Source: WLMZ01 sp963732585 (GTDB taxonomy: Bacteria; Actinomycetota; Acidimicrobiia; Acidimicrobiales; Ilumatobacteraceae). Taken from it: a stretch of 64,000 bases of DNA. The notes under the pieces are model-generated. The model did no database searches. It saw nothing but the letters and a program-made list of their open reading frames with translations, and was not told the DNA's origin. Of this stretch, positions 1 to 7,719 are shown in pieces. Positions within the stretch are counted from its first letter, which is position 1; every line of letters starts with the position of its first letter. The position numbers and the translations under genes were made by a program. The stretch is from contig CAVSZY010000003.1 in assembly GCA_963732585.1 (NCBI GenBank), positions 1,612,001-1,676,000 on the forward strand. The letters run 5' to 3'.

Positions 1-959
1 GCCGCGGCCAGGTTGCTGCGCCCCCGAGCCACATCGTGCAGATCCATCGCTTTGCCGAGCAGCAGGTAGCTGTTGGCGTCGAAGCGACGAATCAATTTCT
101 CGCCGTGATAGTCGAGGTAGCGCTCAACCTCGAACCGTTGCCACAACTCGAACCCCTGCCCGCTCGCCGTGCGATCGGCGAAGTCGCGCCCGAAGCGGTC
201 GGTGAACACGTTGTCGCTACGGAACGTCACCTGCGCCACGGTGCGCGCCAATGCCAGACCTTCAGCTGGCCCATCACCGGGCGCGGCGTCGTAATAGTCG
301 CCACCGCGCCACGCCGGATCGAGGCGAATGGCTCGCCGCCCGATCGCCCCCCAAGCGATCTGTTGCGCCGTGGATTGCGCGCACGTGGCGATCGGCACCA
401 GCGACCGCACGCGGTTGGGGTAAATGATCCCCCACTCCAGCACTTGCATGCCGCCCATCGAGCCGCCGATCACGCTGTCCCATACCCGAATTCCGAGATG
501 ATCGGCCAGCCGGGCCTGCAAGCGGACCATGTCGCGCACCGTCACCACCGGGAAACGCGAGCCATACGGTCGGCCATCGTCGGGGTGCGCCGAAGCAGGG
601 CCGGTGGTGCCCTGGCAACCGCCGAGCACATTGCTGCAGACGATGAACCAGCGGTCGGTGTCCAAGGCCTTACCCGGACCGATCAAGCCTTCCCACCAAC
701 CCTCCTCCACTCGGCTGTGATGGGGATCGCTCGACCCGGCAGCATGGCTGTCGCCGGTCCAGGCGTGACACAGCAAGATCGCATTCGAGGCCTGCGCGTT
801 GAGCGTGCCCCAGGTCTCATAGGCGATGGTCGGCGCCCGCAACGTGCCGCCGCCATCGAGCACCAACGTTCGATTTTCGGGAAGCGTGAAGAACCGCCTC
901 GGCCCAGGATCATCGCCGGGCATGAAGGCACCAGTAACCGGGAGCGGTAGCTGTGTCAT
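1..959 (-). CDS. metX: Homoserine O-acetyltransferase MetX, 3' end outside window
   Basis: Transfers an acetyl group from acetyl-CoA to L-homoserine, the committed step of methionine synthesis by the O-acetylhomoserine route; cytoplasmic. The frame is open from an ATG at 959 to base 1, so about 319 residues are visible and the C-terminal end of the alpha/beta-hydrolase fold, with the catalytic Asp and His, is missing. The nucleophile elbow GGSMGGM puts the catalytic Ser near residue 167, and the LLCHAWTGDSHAAG segment near residue 62 is typical of MetX. The start has an AAAGGA ribosome site 11 nt upstream. The long leader carries a SAM-clan riboswitch, so the gene is probably shut off by S-adenosylmethionine. 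Confidence 0.95.
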   Translation of the reverse strand, partial: MTQLPLPVTGAFMPGDDPGPRRFFTLPENRTLVLDGGGTLRAPTIAYETWGTLNAQASNAILLCHAWTGDSHAAGSSDPHHSRVEEGWWEGLIGPGKALDTDRWFIVCSNVLGGCQGTTGPASAHPDDGRPYGSRFPVVTVRDMVRLQARLADHLGIRVWDSVIGGSMGGMQVLEWGIIYPNRVRSLVPIATCAQSTAQQIAWGAIGRRAIRLDPAWRGGDYYDAAPGDGPAEGLALARTVAQVTFRSDNVFTDRFGRDFADRTASGQGFELWQRFEVERYLDYHGEKLIRRFDANSYLLLGKAMDLHDVARGRSNLAA

Positions 960-970
960 GACCTGTGACG

Positions 971-1004
971 TCCTTTCGTAGCGATGCAATATGTTGCGCT
1001 ACGA
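971..1004 (-). promoter_or_regulatory. Hairpin abutting the metX ribosome site (probable expression platform)
   Basis: An 8-bp perfect stem (TCGTAGCG with CGCTACGA, 976-983 and 997-1004) with a 13-nt loop ends at the AAAGGA Shine-Dalgarno sequence of metX (971-976), sharing one base with it. It lies just downstream of the riboswitch aptamer and has no U-run, so control of translation initiation is more likely than of termination. The mechanism is inferred. Confidence 0.5.
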
Positions 1005-1016
1005 CCGGTCCTTGTT

Positions 1017-1109
1017 GCCGCTTGCTCGGCCACATCCCACATTGCTGCGGAGGCACCTTGGGGTTGACCGTTCCAGGTTGCCGGGTTCTGACGAACCACT
1101 CGTAATGCG
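1017..1109 (-). promoter_or_regulatory. SAM-clan riboswitch (SAM-I/IV-like) in the metX leader
   Basis: Read on the minus strand, a P1 helix pairs bases 1102-1107 with 1040-1045. Inside it are a GAGTG joining segment, a short perfect P2 hairpin (GGTTC-GTCA-GAACC, 1084-1097), the conserved CGGCAACC (1077-1084) and a P3 arm closing on AGGTGCC (1051-1057). A further GCCG-N6-CGGC hairpin follows outside P1 (1017-1030), as in SAM-IV-type RNAs. The order GAGTG, P2, CGGCAACC, P3, GGTGCC is the SAM-I/SAM-IV core, and the short P2 fits the SAM-I/IV variant. Its position before metX supports the call; no covariance-model score was available. Confidence 0.78.
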
Positions 1110-1229
1110 CTGGCAAGCCTACACAGCGGCCCCAAACCACGCTGCACTCTTGGCCGTACTTTGAGAATTCGGCGAGTTGCGCTACAGTGAGCTCGTTGTG
1201 CGGGCGGCACTGGGGCCTAGGAGGCCTGC

Positions 1230-2909
1230 ATGTGCGATACCTGCGAAAGGACAATGACTCGTCGAAGCGTGCTGTCGCGGGTCGCCGCTGGCCTCGCCGC
1301 GGCTGGTGCAACACCACTGCTCGGCATCGATTCTGCTTCGGCGTCAGCGCCACAGAGCCGTCTCCCGCAAGCGGTCAGCGCACCATCGATCGTCAGCCGT
1401 AGGCGTTGGGGTGCCACAGAATCGATCCGCGTCAACGACCGCTTCTACGCACCGATCCGCAAGCTGATCGTGCACCACTCCGCCAGCCCAAACAAGCCGA
1501 GCAGCCCGGCCAACGTGGTCCGTTCGATGGAGGCTTACCACATCCTGACCAAGGGTTACACCGACATCGGCTACAACTACCTCATCGACCACAAGGGCGT
1601 GATCTACGAGGGTCGGGCGGCACGTAACTACGGCGATGGTGACACGATCACCGCCGAGGACAGCAACGGTTGGGGCGTGGTCGGCGGCCACGCCAAGGGC
1701 TACAACGCTGGCGCCGTTGGCATCTGCCTGATCGGCAACTTCGAAAATACCGACCCTACCGATGCGGCACTCGGCGCGTTGAGCTCCTTGATGGCTTGGA
1801 AAGCCAGTAAACACAAGATCAACGCCCTGGCCAGCGAGACGTACTACACGATCTATGGCGGCCAGAAGAAGACCGCCAACATCGCCGGACACACCGCCGT
1901 CGGCGGCACCCAATGTCCCGGTGCGCAGTTGCTCGACATGTTGCCGTGGATACGCGAAGAGGTCGGCAACCGTGCCGGTGCGTGGCCAGACCAAGCAATC
2001 AACATGGGCGACGCAATGCGCTACGAGGGTGGCGCACTGCGCGGTCAAGGCTCCCCGAATTCGTCATCATCCTCTTCGTCGGGCACCCCGACTACGGCCG
2101 CCCCGACCACGACGACCACCACCACCACCACAACCGCTCCGAAACAGACTTCGGGCGGATCAGCTGCGGCGACGGGCATCAAGGGTTACCGCGTCGTCAG
2201 CGAGGGTGGCCGTGTCTTCACCGCCGGCAAGGGTGCCGAGCATGGCAACCCCTCCTCCGCCGGAGCGTCAAAGATCGTCGGCTTGGCCAACGGTAAGGCT
2301 GGCGATGGCTATTGGGCGCTCGACGCCGACGGCACTGTCTACGCCTATGGATCGCGACCTGCTCTGGACTCGGTCACCGACGACAGCCCCGCCGTCGACA
2401 TCGCCGCCACCTACAGCGGCCAGGGATACGTGGTGCTGGTCAAAAACGGTGGCATCTACCGTTTCGGTGACGCCCTGCACCACGGTTCGCCCAAGCGGCT
2501 CGGCGTTGCCGCCAACGCCAAACGGATCGCTGTGCGCCCACAAGGCGACGGCTACTGGGTGCTCAGCGACGACAACGTCATCCGCGCCTTCGGTAACGCC
2601 AACGGATATGGCTCGCCGGGTGGCACGGTGGTCGATCTGTGGTCGACCCCGAGCGGCAAGGGCTATTGGGCGCTGACCTCCAACGGCGCGATCGGCGCCT
2701 TCGGCGACGCCATCGACAAGGGCGACATTCCGCGCAGCGGCAAGACATGGTCGCGTCAGGCCTCGCACATCATCGGCACCCCAACCGGCAACGGCTACGT
2801 GATCTGCAACAGCGAGGGTTCGATTCGCAGCTTCGGCGACGCCCCGTCGTTCCCCTCCTTCGCCGGCAGCGGCATCACCGCCACCGGAATCTGCATCGCC
2901 TTCGCGTAA
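1230..2909 (+). CDS. Secreted N-acetylmuramoyl-L-alanine amidase with C-terminal repeat domain
   Basis: Predicted zinc amidase of the PGRP/Amidase_2 fold that cuts the MurNAc-L-Ala bond of peptidoglycan outside the cell. A twin-arginine-like signal (TRRSVLSRVAAG, residues 10-21) leads into the catalytic domain at about 53-245. Zinc ligands are visible as the His of VHHSA (about 82), the His of AGHTAVGG (221) and the Cys of TQCPG (229). A Ser- then Thr-rich linker (about 278-303) connects to about 240 residues of repeats of the GYWALDADGTVYAYG type, a beta-propeller-like surface domain common in Actinobacteria. The start at 1230 has AGGAGG 5 nt upstream; an ATG at 1254 is the alternative. It is divergent from metX. 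Confidence 0.9.
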   Translation: MCDTCERTMTRRSVLSRVAAGLAAAGATPLLGIDSASASAPQSRLPQAVSAPSIVSRRRWGATESIRVNDRFYAPIRKLIVHHSASPNKPSSPANVVRSMEAYHILTKGYTDIGYNYLIDHKGVIYEGRAARNYGDGDTITAEDSNGWGVVGGHAKGYNAGAVGICLIGNFENTDPTDAALGALSSLMAWKASKHKINALASETYYTIYGGQKKTANIAGHTAVGGTQCPGAQLLDMLPWIREEVGNRAGAWPDQAINMGDAMRYEGGALRGQGSPNSSSSSSSGTPTTAAPTTTTTTTTTTAPKQTSGGSAAATGIKGYRVVSEGGRVFTAGKGAEHGNPSSAGASKIVGLANGKAGDGYWALDADGTVYAYGSRPALDSVTDDSPAVDIAATYSGQGYVVLVKNGGIYRFGDALHHGSPKRLGVAANAKRIAVRPQGDGYWVLSDDNVIRAFGNANGYGSPGGTVVDLWSTPSGKGYWALTSNGAIGAFGDAIDKGDIPRSGKTWSRQASHIIGTPTGNGYVICNSEGSIRSFGDAPSFPSFAGSGITATGICIAFA

Positions 2910-3037
2910 TCGTTCGTTGCTGCGCTCCTGGCGAACATCTGTGCACGATGACGCGGATGGCATCGCCACGAGCATTCGACTGACCAACAGCACAGTTTGA
3001 CTGACACGGCGATCAGAATGCACTGACGCATCAGCGA

Positions 3038-3601
3038 GTGGACAAACGAACTCAACCGGCTCATGCTTGTGCCGTGAATTCGAGCTATCTCTCCACCAAG
3101 GCCTCGGTCCGTCTGGCCGACGGTGTGCGTGTCACCGTGGCCGACGACGTCATCGAGGCAGGCGAAACCGTCGCTGCCTTCGGCGGTAGTTGCTGCACCA
3201 GGGCGCAGCTCAACCTGCTCGACGAAAGCCGGCGGCGGCGCAGCACGCAGATCGACGAAGACCTGTTCATGGTGGCCACACCCGAGGAAGAACCGGGCGA
3301 CCAGATCAATCATTCCTGCGCCCCGAACTGCGGTGTTGCTGCTGGCGTGTTGATCGTCGCCATGCGCCGCATCGAGCCAGGCGAGGAGTTGACCTTCGAC
3401 TATGCGATGTCCGACGGCTGCGACTACGACGAGTTCGACTGCACCTGCGGCGCGCCGCACTGCCGCGGTCGGATCAGCGGGAACGACTGGATGATTCCCG
3501 AGCTGCAACTGGCCTATCGCAGCTGGTTCAGCCCGTACCTGGCCAAGCGCATCTCGGCGTTGATCAGCCTTGGCGCCGAGCGCCGCGCCTTCGCTCTCTA
3601 G
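3038..3601 (+). CDS. SET domain protein (putative lysine methyltransferase)
   Basis: A 187-residue protein that is almost entirely a SET domain, the SAM-dependent lysine methyltransferase fold. The signature NHSCAPNC is at about residues 91-98, GEELTFDY at 115-122, and a cysteine-rich post-SET motif (CTCGAPHC, about 135-142) follows, probably binding zinc with an upstream Cys. The GTG at 3038 gives the longest form; a GTG at 3074 beginning VNSSYLS is equally plausible because homology starts after it. The target is unknown and the neighbours give no hint. Bacterial SET proteins of this size occur in Actinobacteria. Confidence 0.85.
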   Translation: MDKRTQPAHACAVNSSYLSTKASVRLADGVRVTVADDVIEAGETVAAFGGSCCTRAQLNLLDESRRRRSTQIDEDLFMVATPEEEPGDQINHSCAPNCGVAAGVLIVAMRRIEPGEELTFDYAMSDGCDYDEFDCTCGAPHCRGRISGNDWMIPELQLAYRSWFSPYLAKRISALISLGAERRAFAL

Positions 3602-3693
3602 TCACGTATCCCGAGCACCGCTGAACGGGCCAGGTGGCCTAACGCTGCGCACTGTGTAGCTGGGCTACGATCGTCGGGCATGCGGAGCACGCG

Positions 3694-4904
3694 ATGCGGA
3701 TCCTGATCATCGGTGCCGGAGGCGTTGGGTCGGCAATCGCCTCAATCGCCGCTCGTCGGCCGATTTTTCCGACATCGTGCTCGCCGACATCGATGGCAGC
3801 CGGGCCAGTCGAGCAGCGGCGATGGCCCACAGCGACAGGGTCCGTTCGACTCGGGTCGACGCCTCCGATCGTGATGACATCGTCGAACTGGCGCGCACGA
3901 TGCGCGCCGATGTGATCATCAACGCCTGCGATCCGCGCCTCAATCCTGCGATCTTCGACGCCGCCTTCGCGCCGATACGCACTACCTCGACATGGCCATG
4001 CACATGTCCAGCCCGCACCCGACCAATCCCTATGAACAGACCGGGGTGATGCTCGGCGACGCCCAGTTCGCGGTCTCTGATCAATGGGTCGAGCGCGGCC
4101 AGATGGCACTGTGTGCGATCGGCGTCGAGCCGGGATTGTCCGACGTGTTTGCCCGCTACGCCGCCGACAATCTCTTTCAACGCATCGACGAGGTCGGGGT
4201 CCGCGATGGCAGCGACCTGGTCATCGAAGGGTTTGCCTTCGCCCCGACGTTCAGCATTTGGACCACCATCGAGGAATGCCTCAATCCGCCGATCATCTGG
4301 GAACGCGACCGCGGCTGGTTCACCACCGCACCGTTCAGCGAGCCGGAGACGTTTGTCTTTCCAGAGGGCATCGGCCCACTCGGATGCGTCAACGTCGAGC
4401 ATGAGGAAGTGGTGCTGATGCCCCGTTGGCTCGACGTCGGCCGGGTGACGTTCAAGTACGGGCTTGGCGACGAGTTCATCGACGTCCTGCGCACGCTGCA
4501 CAAGTTCGGTCTCGATTCAGACCAAACCGGTGATCGGTGCGCGGCGTCGAGGTGTCGCCCCGCGATGTCGTTGCCTCGGTGCTGCCGAATCCCGGCCGAG
4601 TTGGGCGAGCGGATGCGTGGCCGAACGTGCGCCGGACTCGTTGGTCAGCGGTATCGGCGTCGACGGCCAACCTCGCCAGAGCTACCTCTACCAAGTCGTC
4701 GATAACGCCTGGACGATGCGCGAGTTCGGCCACCAAGCCGTGGTCTGGCAGACAGCGGTGCACCCGGTGGTGGCCTGCGAGTTGATCGCCGAGGGAACCT
4801 GGAAGGGTTCAGGGGTGCTCGGTCCCGAGGCACTCAGCGCCGAGCCGTTCCTCGAGTTGCTGCCCGTGCACGGCGCGAGTTGGGCAATCGAGGAACGAAG
4901 CTAG
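3694..4904 (+). pseudogene. Saccharopine dehydrogenase-like reductase, several frameshifts
   Basis: The encoded protein, read across frames, is a saccharopine dehydrogenase-family oxidoreductase. It has an N-terminal Rossmann motif (ILIIGAGGVGSAIA), then VLADID, DVIINACDP, a middle section with IGVEPGLSDVFARY, and a C-terminus with HPVVACELI and GSGVLGPEA. The reading frame changes at about 3757, 3975, 4525, 4595 and 4640, so no single frame gives the product. Each change is compatible with a one-base indel. It is either a decaying gene or a patch of poor consensus. Its stop (TAG, 4902-4904) shares the palindrome CTAG with the stop of the convergent DUF4262 gene. Confidence 0.8.
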
Positions 4905-5386
4905 AGCGAGCCGACCACCGGTTGCGCAAGGCGCATTGCCTGGCTGTAGCCAACCTCGGTGGGCAGGAAGCCGTTGCGGTCCGGCCACAACAACTGCACC
5001 ATCTGGTAGCCACTCCCCCGATACCAGGCGCTGGCCGTGGCGAACCACCCGGATTCGGCTGGTTCGGGGACGGCGAGGAACAGACAGCGCAACTCGTTGT
5101 CCAGCAGCCCGACGAGTTCGATGCCGAGAGGGATCTCCGTGCCGCCGCGGAGCATGTCGACGACCAGATCCAGCAGGCCTTTGGCGGCCACCGGCGTCAG
5201 CCCAAAGATGGCGATCTCGGCAAAGCCCGGAATCATCGCCGGAAGCCCGATGGAGTAGCAGTAGGCCGGTGTCGGCGGTTCGCTGTCGGCTCGCGGTGCG
5301 ACAGTCTCCAGCGCCCATCCAGCCGTCTCGATCATCCACTCGATCTTCTCGGCGTGGGGGATGTGGAAATCGGGAAGCTCCATCGA
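4901..5386 (-). CDS. DUF4262 domain protein
   Basis: A 161-residue cytoplasmic protein of the DUF4262 family, whose function is unknown. Recognisable are the AYCYSIGLPAMI segment near residue 45, the EIAIFGLTPVAAKGLLDLV stretch, and the late SGYQMVQLLWPDRNGFLP block. A longer frame reaches back to 5449, but the ATG at 5386 (MELPDFHIPHAEK) is preferred because the upstream residues look non-coding and would overlap the divergent SURF1 gene. It shares a 38-bp intergenic region with that gene. Confidence 0.75.
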   Translation of the reverse strand, partial: SMELPDFHIPHAEKIEWMIETAGWALETVAPRADSEPPTPAYCYSIGLPAMIPGFAEIAIFGLTPVAAKGLLDLVVDMLRGGTEIPLGIELVGLLDNELRCLFLAVPEPAESGWFATASAWYRGSGYQMVQLLWPDRNGFLPTEVGYSQAMRLAQPVVGSL

Positions 5387-5424
5387 CGGCAACCCTAACC
5401 GAGCGCCGATACCGTGCTGTGGCG

Positions 5425-6192
5425 ATGTATCGGTTCCTTCTGCGCCCACGATGGCTGCTGTTTCACCTGCTCGTTCTTGTCGGCGTCATCGGCATGCTCG
5501 CCGCTTCACGCTGGCAATGGCAGCGCTACAACGACCGACAAGACTTCACTGAGCAGGTCGAAGCGCGCATTGCCGCCGAGCCGCAACCGCTGGCCGACGT
5601 ACTCGACCGGATCGCCGCTGGCGAGCCATCGCAGGACGTGCAGTGGTATCGGGCGACGGCCAGCGGCCATTACCTGGAACGCCAGCTGCGGGAGATCAAC
5701 GCCAGCCAAGGCGGCGCCTTTGGCGCCAACGTGCTGACCCCATTCCAGATCGACAACGGTCCGCTGATCATCGTCAACCGCGGCTTCGTCGCCGACGCCG
5801 CACCCAGCCCACCTGCCCTCAGCGGCGACGTCATCATCGGTGGCACCGTGCGAGTCAGCGAGCAGCGTCGCACCGGCGAGCTCAGCGATCAGGGCGAGGC
5901 GACACAAGACGAGGTGCGCCGGGTGGATCTCGCCGTTCTCGAACAGCGCCTCGGCACCGATTTGGCGCCGGTGTACATCGAGCTGATCGCTTCCAAGCCG
6001 AGCCAAGGCGACAGCCCGACACCCGTGCCCGCAGCAAACCTTGCCAGTGGTCCCCCGCATCTGTCCTACGCCGGGCAATGGCTGTTGTTCTCGCTGTGCG
6101 CCATCGCCGGTTGGGTGTTTGCCGTGCGCCGCTCGCTGCGCACCAATCGCACCCGCCTGGCCAAAGAACTACAGCACGTCCACGCTGATTGA
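5425..6192 (+). CDS. SURF1 family cytochrome oxidase assembly protein
   Basis: SURF1 proteins help insert haem a into subunit I of aa3-type cytochrome c oxidase in the membrane. This 255-residue protein has the standard layout: an N-terminal membrane segment (about residues 9-28, followed by RWQWQRYNDR), an extracytoplasmic domain, and a second membrane segment near the C-terminus (about 213-233, LSYAGQWLLFSLCAIAGW) ending in RRS basic residues. The motifs RWQWQR and PLIIVNRGFV are family hallmarks. The ATG at 5425 is chosen because homology begins there. No oxidase genes are present in the window. Confidence 0.88.
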   Translation: MYRFLLRPRWLLFHLLVLVGVIGMLAASRWQWQRYNDRQDFTEQVEARIAAEPQPLADVLDRIAAGEPSQDVQWYRATASGHYLERQLREINASQGGAFGANVLTPFQIDNGPLIIVNRGFVADAAPSPPALSGDVIIGGTVRVSEQRRTGELSDQGEATQDEVRRVDLAVLEQRLGTDLAPVYIELIASKPSQGDSPTPVPAANLASGPPHLSYAGQWLLFSLCAIAGWVFAVRRSLRTNRTRLAKELQHVHAD

Positions 6193-6340
6193 CGACCAGT
6201 CAGCGCGCCCATCTCCGGGCCCCACCAACCGTCTTGGGCTTTAGAGACTCCCACACGTTCTACGGCCGCCGAGCGCGATATCGCGAGCGAACTAAGAATT
6301 CGTCCTAATCTTCGTTCGGCTCCGAGCCGACAATCAGAAC

Positions 6341-6826
6341 ATGAGAATTCAACGATTTTGGCCGCTACTGTCTCTAATCGTCCTGACAGCCTGCGAGTGG
6401 CCTCCGCACTCGCAGCGTGCCGCGCCACATCTGAGCGGACTCGTAATGACGAACGACGGCAAAAATATGTCTGTCGAGACTGATCCATTTATGAACTCCG
6501 CCACAGGCGCAGACCCTTGTGCCCTTCTAGCCGAGAGCGGAACCGATGCGACGCGTGGCAGATTGGCACTGGTTTTTAGCAGCGTCGCCGAGGTAGGTGA
6601 CGAATTCCACGAGGCCACCATCGTCGGAATCGAGGTCGATTCCTACAAGGGTCCAGGAAACTACGCGATTGACAGCACGGGCATGTACGTAGATGGCGTC
6701 CAGTACGACCGCACATCGGGCGAAATCAACATTGGGCAGGACGGCTCAGGAAAAGCGCAGATCGCAGGATCCCCCGATGATGCCTCCGCCGTGCAGGTTA
6801 CTCTGGCCTATACTTGTCATTCGTAG
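6341..6826 (+). CDS. Small predicted lipoprotein, function unknown
   Basis: A 161-residue protein with a short lipoprotein signal: a basic start (MRIQRF), a hydrophobic core and the lipobox VLTAC with Cys 18 as the expected lipidation site. The mature part has no recognised domain; two further Cys (about residue 51 and the TCHS C-terminus) could form a disulfide. The DNA is visibly less GC-rich than the flanking core genes, and it lies beside IS remnants, which suggests acquisition. A hairpin (TCGGCTC-c-GAGCCGA, 6316-6330) just before the start may be an operator or leader structure. Confidence 0.65.
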   Translation: MRIQRFWPLLSLIVLTACEWPPHSQRAAPHLSGLVMTNDGKNMSVETDPFMNSATGADPCALLAESGTDATRGRLALVFSSVAEVGDEFHEATIVGIEVDSYKGPGNYAIDSTGMYVDGVQYDRTSGEINIGQDGSGKAQIAGSPDDASAVQVTLAYTCHS

Positions 6827-6972
6827 GAATCGGCCCACACGCGAATAAGGGCGCGGAAGCCTGGAGCGCATCCACTACACGCAGCCTCGTAGGGTGTTTC
6901 CCGTCCACTAAGGGCTGGCGAGTTAACTATCCGCGCGTGGAGTGGTTGCGCGGCGTAAGGTGTGGGTGTGGT

Positions 6973-7236
6973 GTGGAGGTGTCCGAGGAGGCTCTGGTCG
7001 AGTTCTTCTCGTCTGTCGGTCCGCATCTGGATGAGAAGCAGCGCCGGTTGCAGGCTGGGGCGATGGCGCGGATGCTGGGCCGAGGGGGCGTGACGACGGT
7101 CGCTCGGGTGTCGGGGATGTCGCGCAATACGGTGATGGACGGCCAGCGTGCGGTGGTCGCTGGTGTGGAACCCGATGGTCGGGTGCGGGCCGAGGGTGGC
7201 GGTCGTCCGGAGTTTGGACTGCCGCCGAGATCATGA
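6973..7236 (+). pseudogene. ISAzo13-like transposase N-terminal remnant
   Basis: About 85 residues that look like the start of an ISAzo13-family transposase: LDEKQRRLQAGAMARMLGRGG, then VARVSGMSRNTVMDG, then GRVRAEGGGRP, the usual order of the N-terminal helix-turn-helix region. The remaining several hundred residues of a transposase are absent and the frame stops at 7236. It is fused directly to sequence resembling the tail of another transposase. Not functional. Confidence 0.6.
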
Positions 7237-7295
7237 CCAAGGTGTCACGCGGCAGAGCCGCCCTCCACCAGATCAAATCCGCGACGGACCACTAG
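7209..7295 (+). pseudogene. Transposase C-terminal remnant (IS630-like)
   Basis: In a different frame from the preceding remnant, VWTAAEIMTKVSRGRAALH ends at a TAG at 7293-7295 after SATDH. This resembles the conserved tail of IS630-family transposases (FxWTKTAxEIL...). Directly after it come short inverted repeats (GTGTT-gt-AACAC near 7310-7320). Together with the ISAzo13-like head it forms a scar of two different elements. The family call is tentative. Confidence 0.4.
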
Positions 7296-7383
7296 TGATA
7301 ACAGGACGTGTTGTAACACCTATTATCGCAGGTCAGAGGGCTTTTTTGATGGATACCAGTCACCGCCCCATGAAAGATCGCGG

Positions 7384-7682
7384 CTAATGTGTCAGATAAG
7401 TACACGCACCGCCGTGTATGGGAAGATTACAAATCGCGCTGTAGTAATTGCCGGTGTTGGTCCAATTGAAAGTTAACGCGGTCGCCGCAGAATTTAGATA
7501 GACGTAATACGCGGTGCCCGTTGGGAAAACCTTCGTTGAGTAGTATACACCTGCCTGCACAGTCCGTTTCGTGCCATTACAACTTAAGAAGTAGGATCCA
7601 TATGAAATGCCAATTGAGCAAGGGGGTGCTTGGCCACTAGCCCAGGTAGCGCCCGCCGGGCGAGATTGCATACCGATGCTCA
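7384..7682 (-). pseudogene. 3' part of a small secreted-protein gene split by an IS1380 element
   Basis: The last 99 codons of a gene whose 5' end lies beyond the insertion at 9194-9245. When the IS and one copy of the CTAA duplication are removed, the frame runs on without a break, giving a protein of about 116 residues from the GTG at 9245. It has a hydrophobic signal segment (RRLISTAAILLVSIG), a likely cleavage after ATWA, and a mature part rich in Tyr, Ser, Thr and Gly with four Cys (two disulfides possible). No domain is recognised. Composition is less GC-rich than the core genome. Confidence 0.7.
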
Positions 7683-7686
7683 CTAA
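7683..7686. repeat. Left target-site duplication of the IS1380 element (CTAA)
   Basis: The four bases before the left terminal inverted repeat are CTAA, repeated exactly after the right end at 9194-9197. A 4-bp duplication is the norm for the IS1380 family. Confidence 0.85.
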
Positions 7687-7719
7687 CCAGGATTGTTCGT
7701 AGCGGTCGGGTGGTGTTTG

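Noticed and set aside
36..950. Long plus-strand open frame opposite metX
   Set aside because: Its composition (His, Arg, Pro, Ala) is that of an antisense shadow; the minus frame encodes an unmistakable MetX.
7330..7383. TCAGAGGGCTTTTTT followed by a 12-codon frame, resembling the IS1380 leader
   Set aside because: The match to the intact element's leader is short and inexact; it could be chance.
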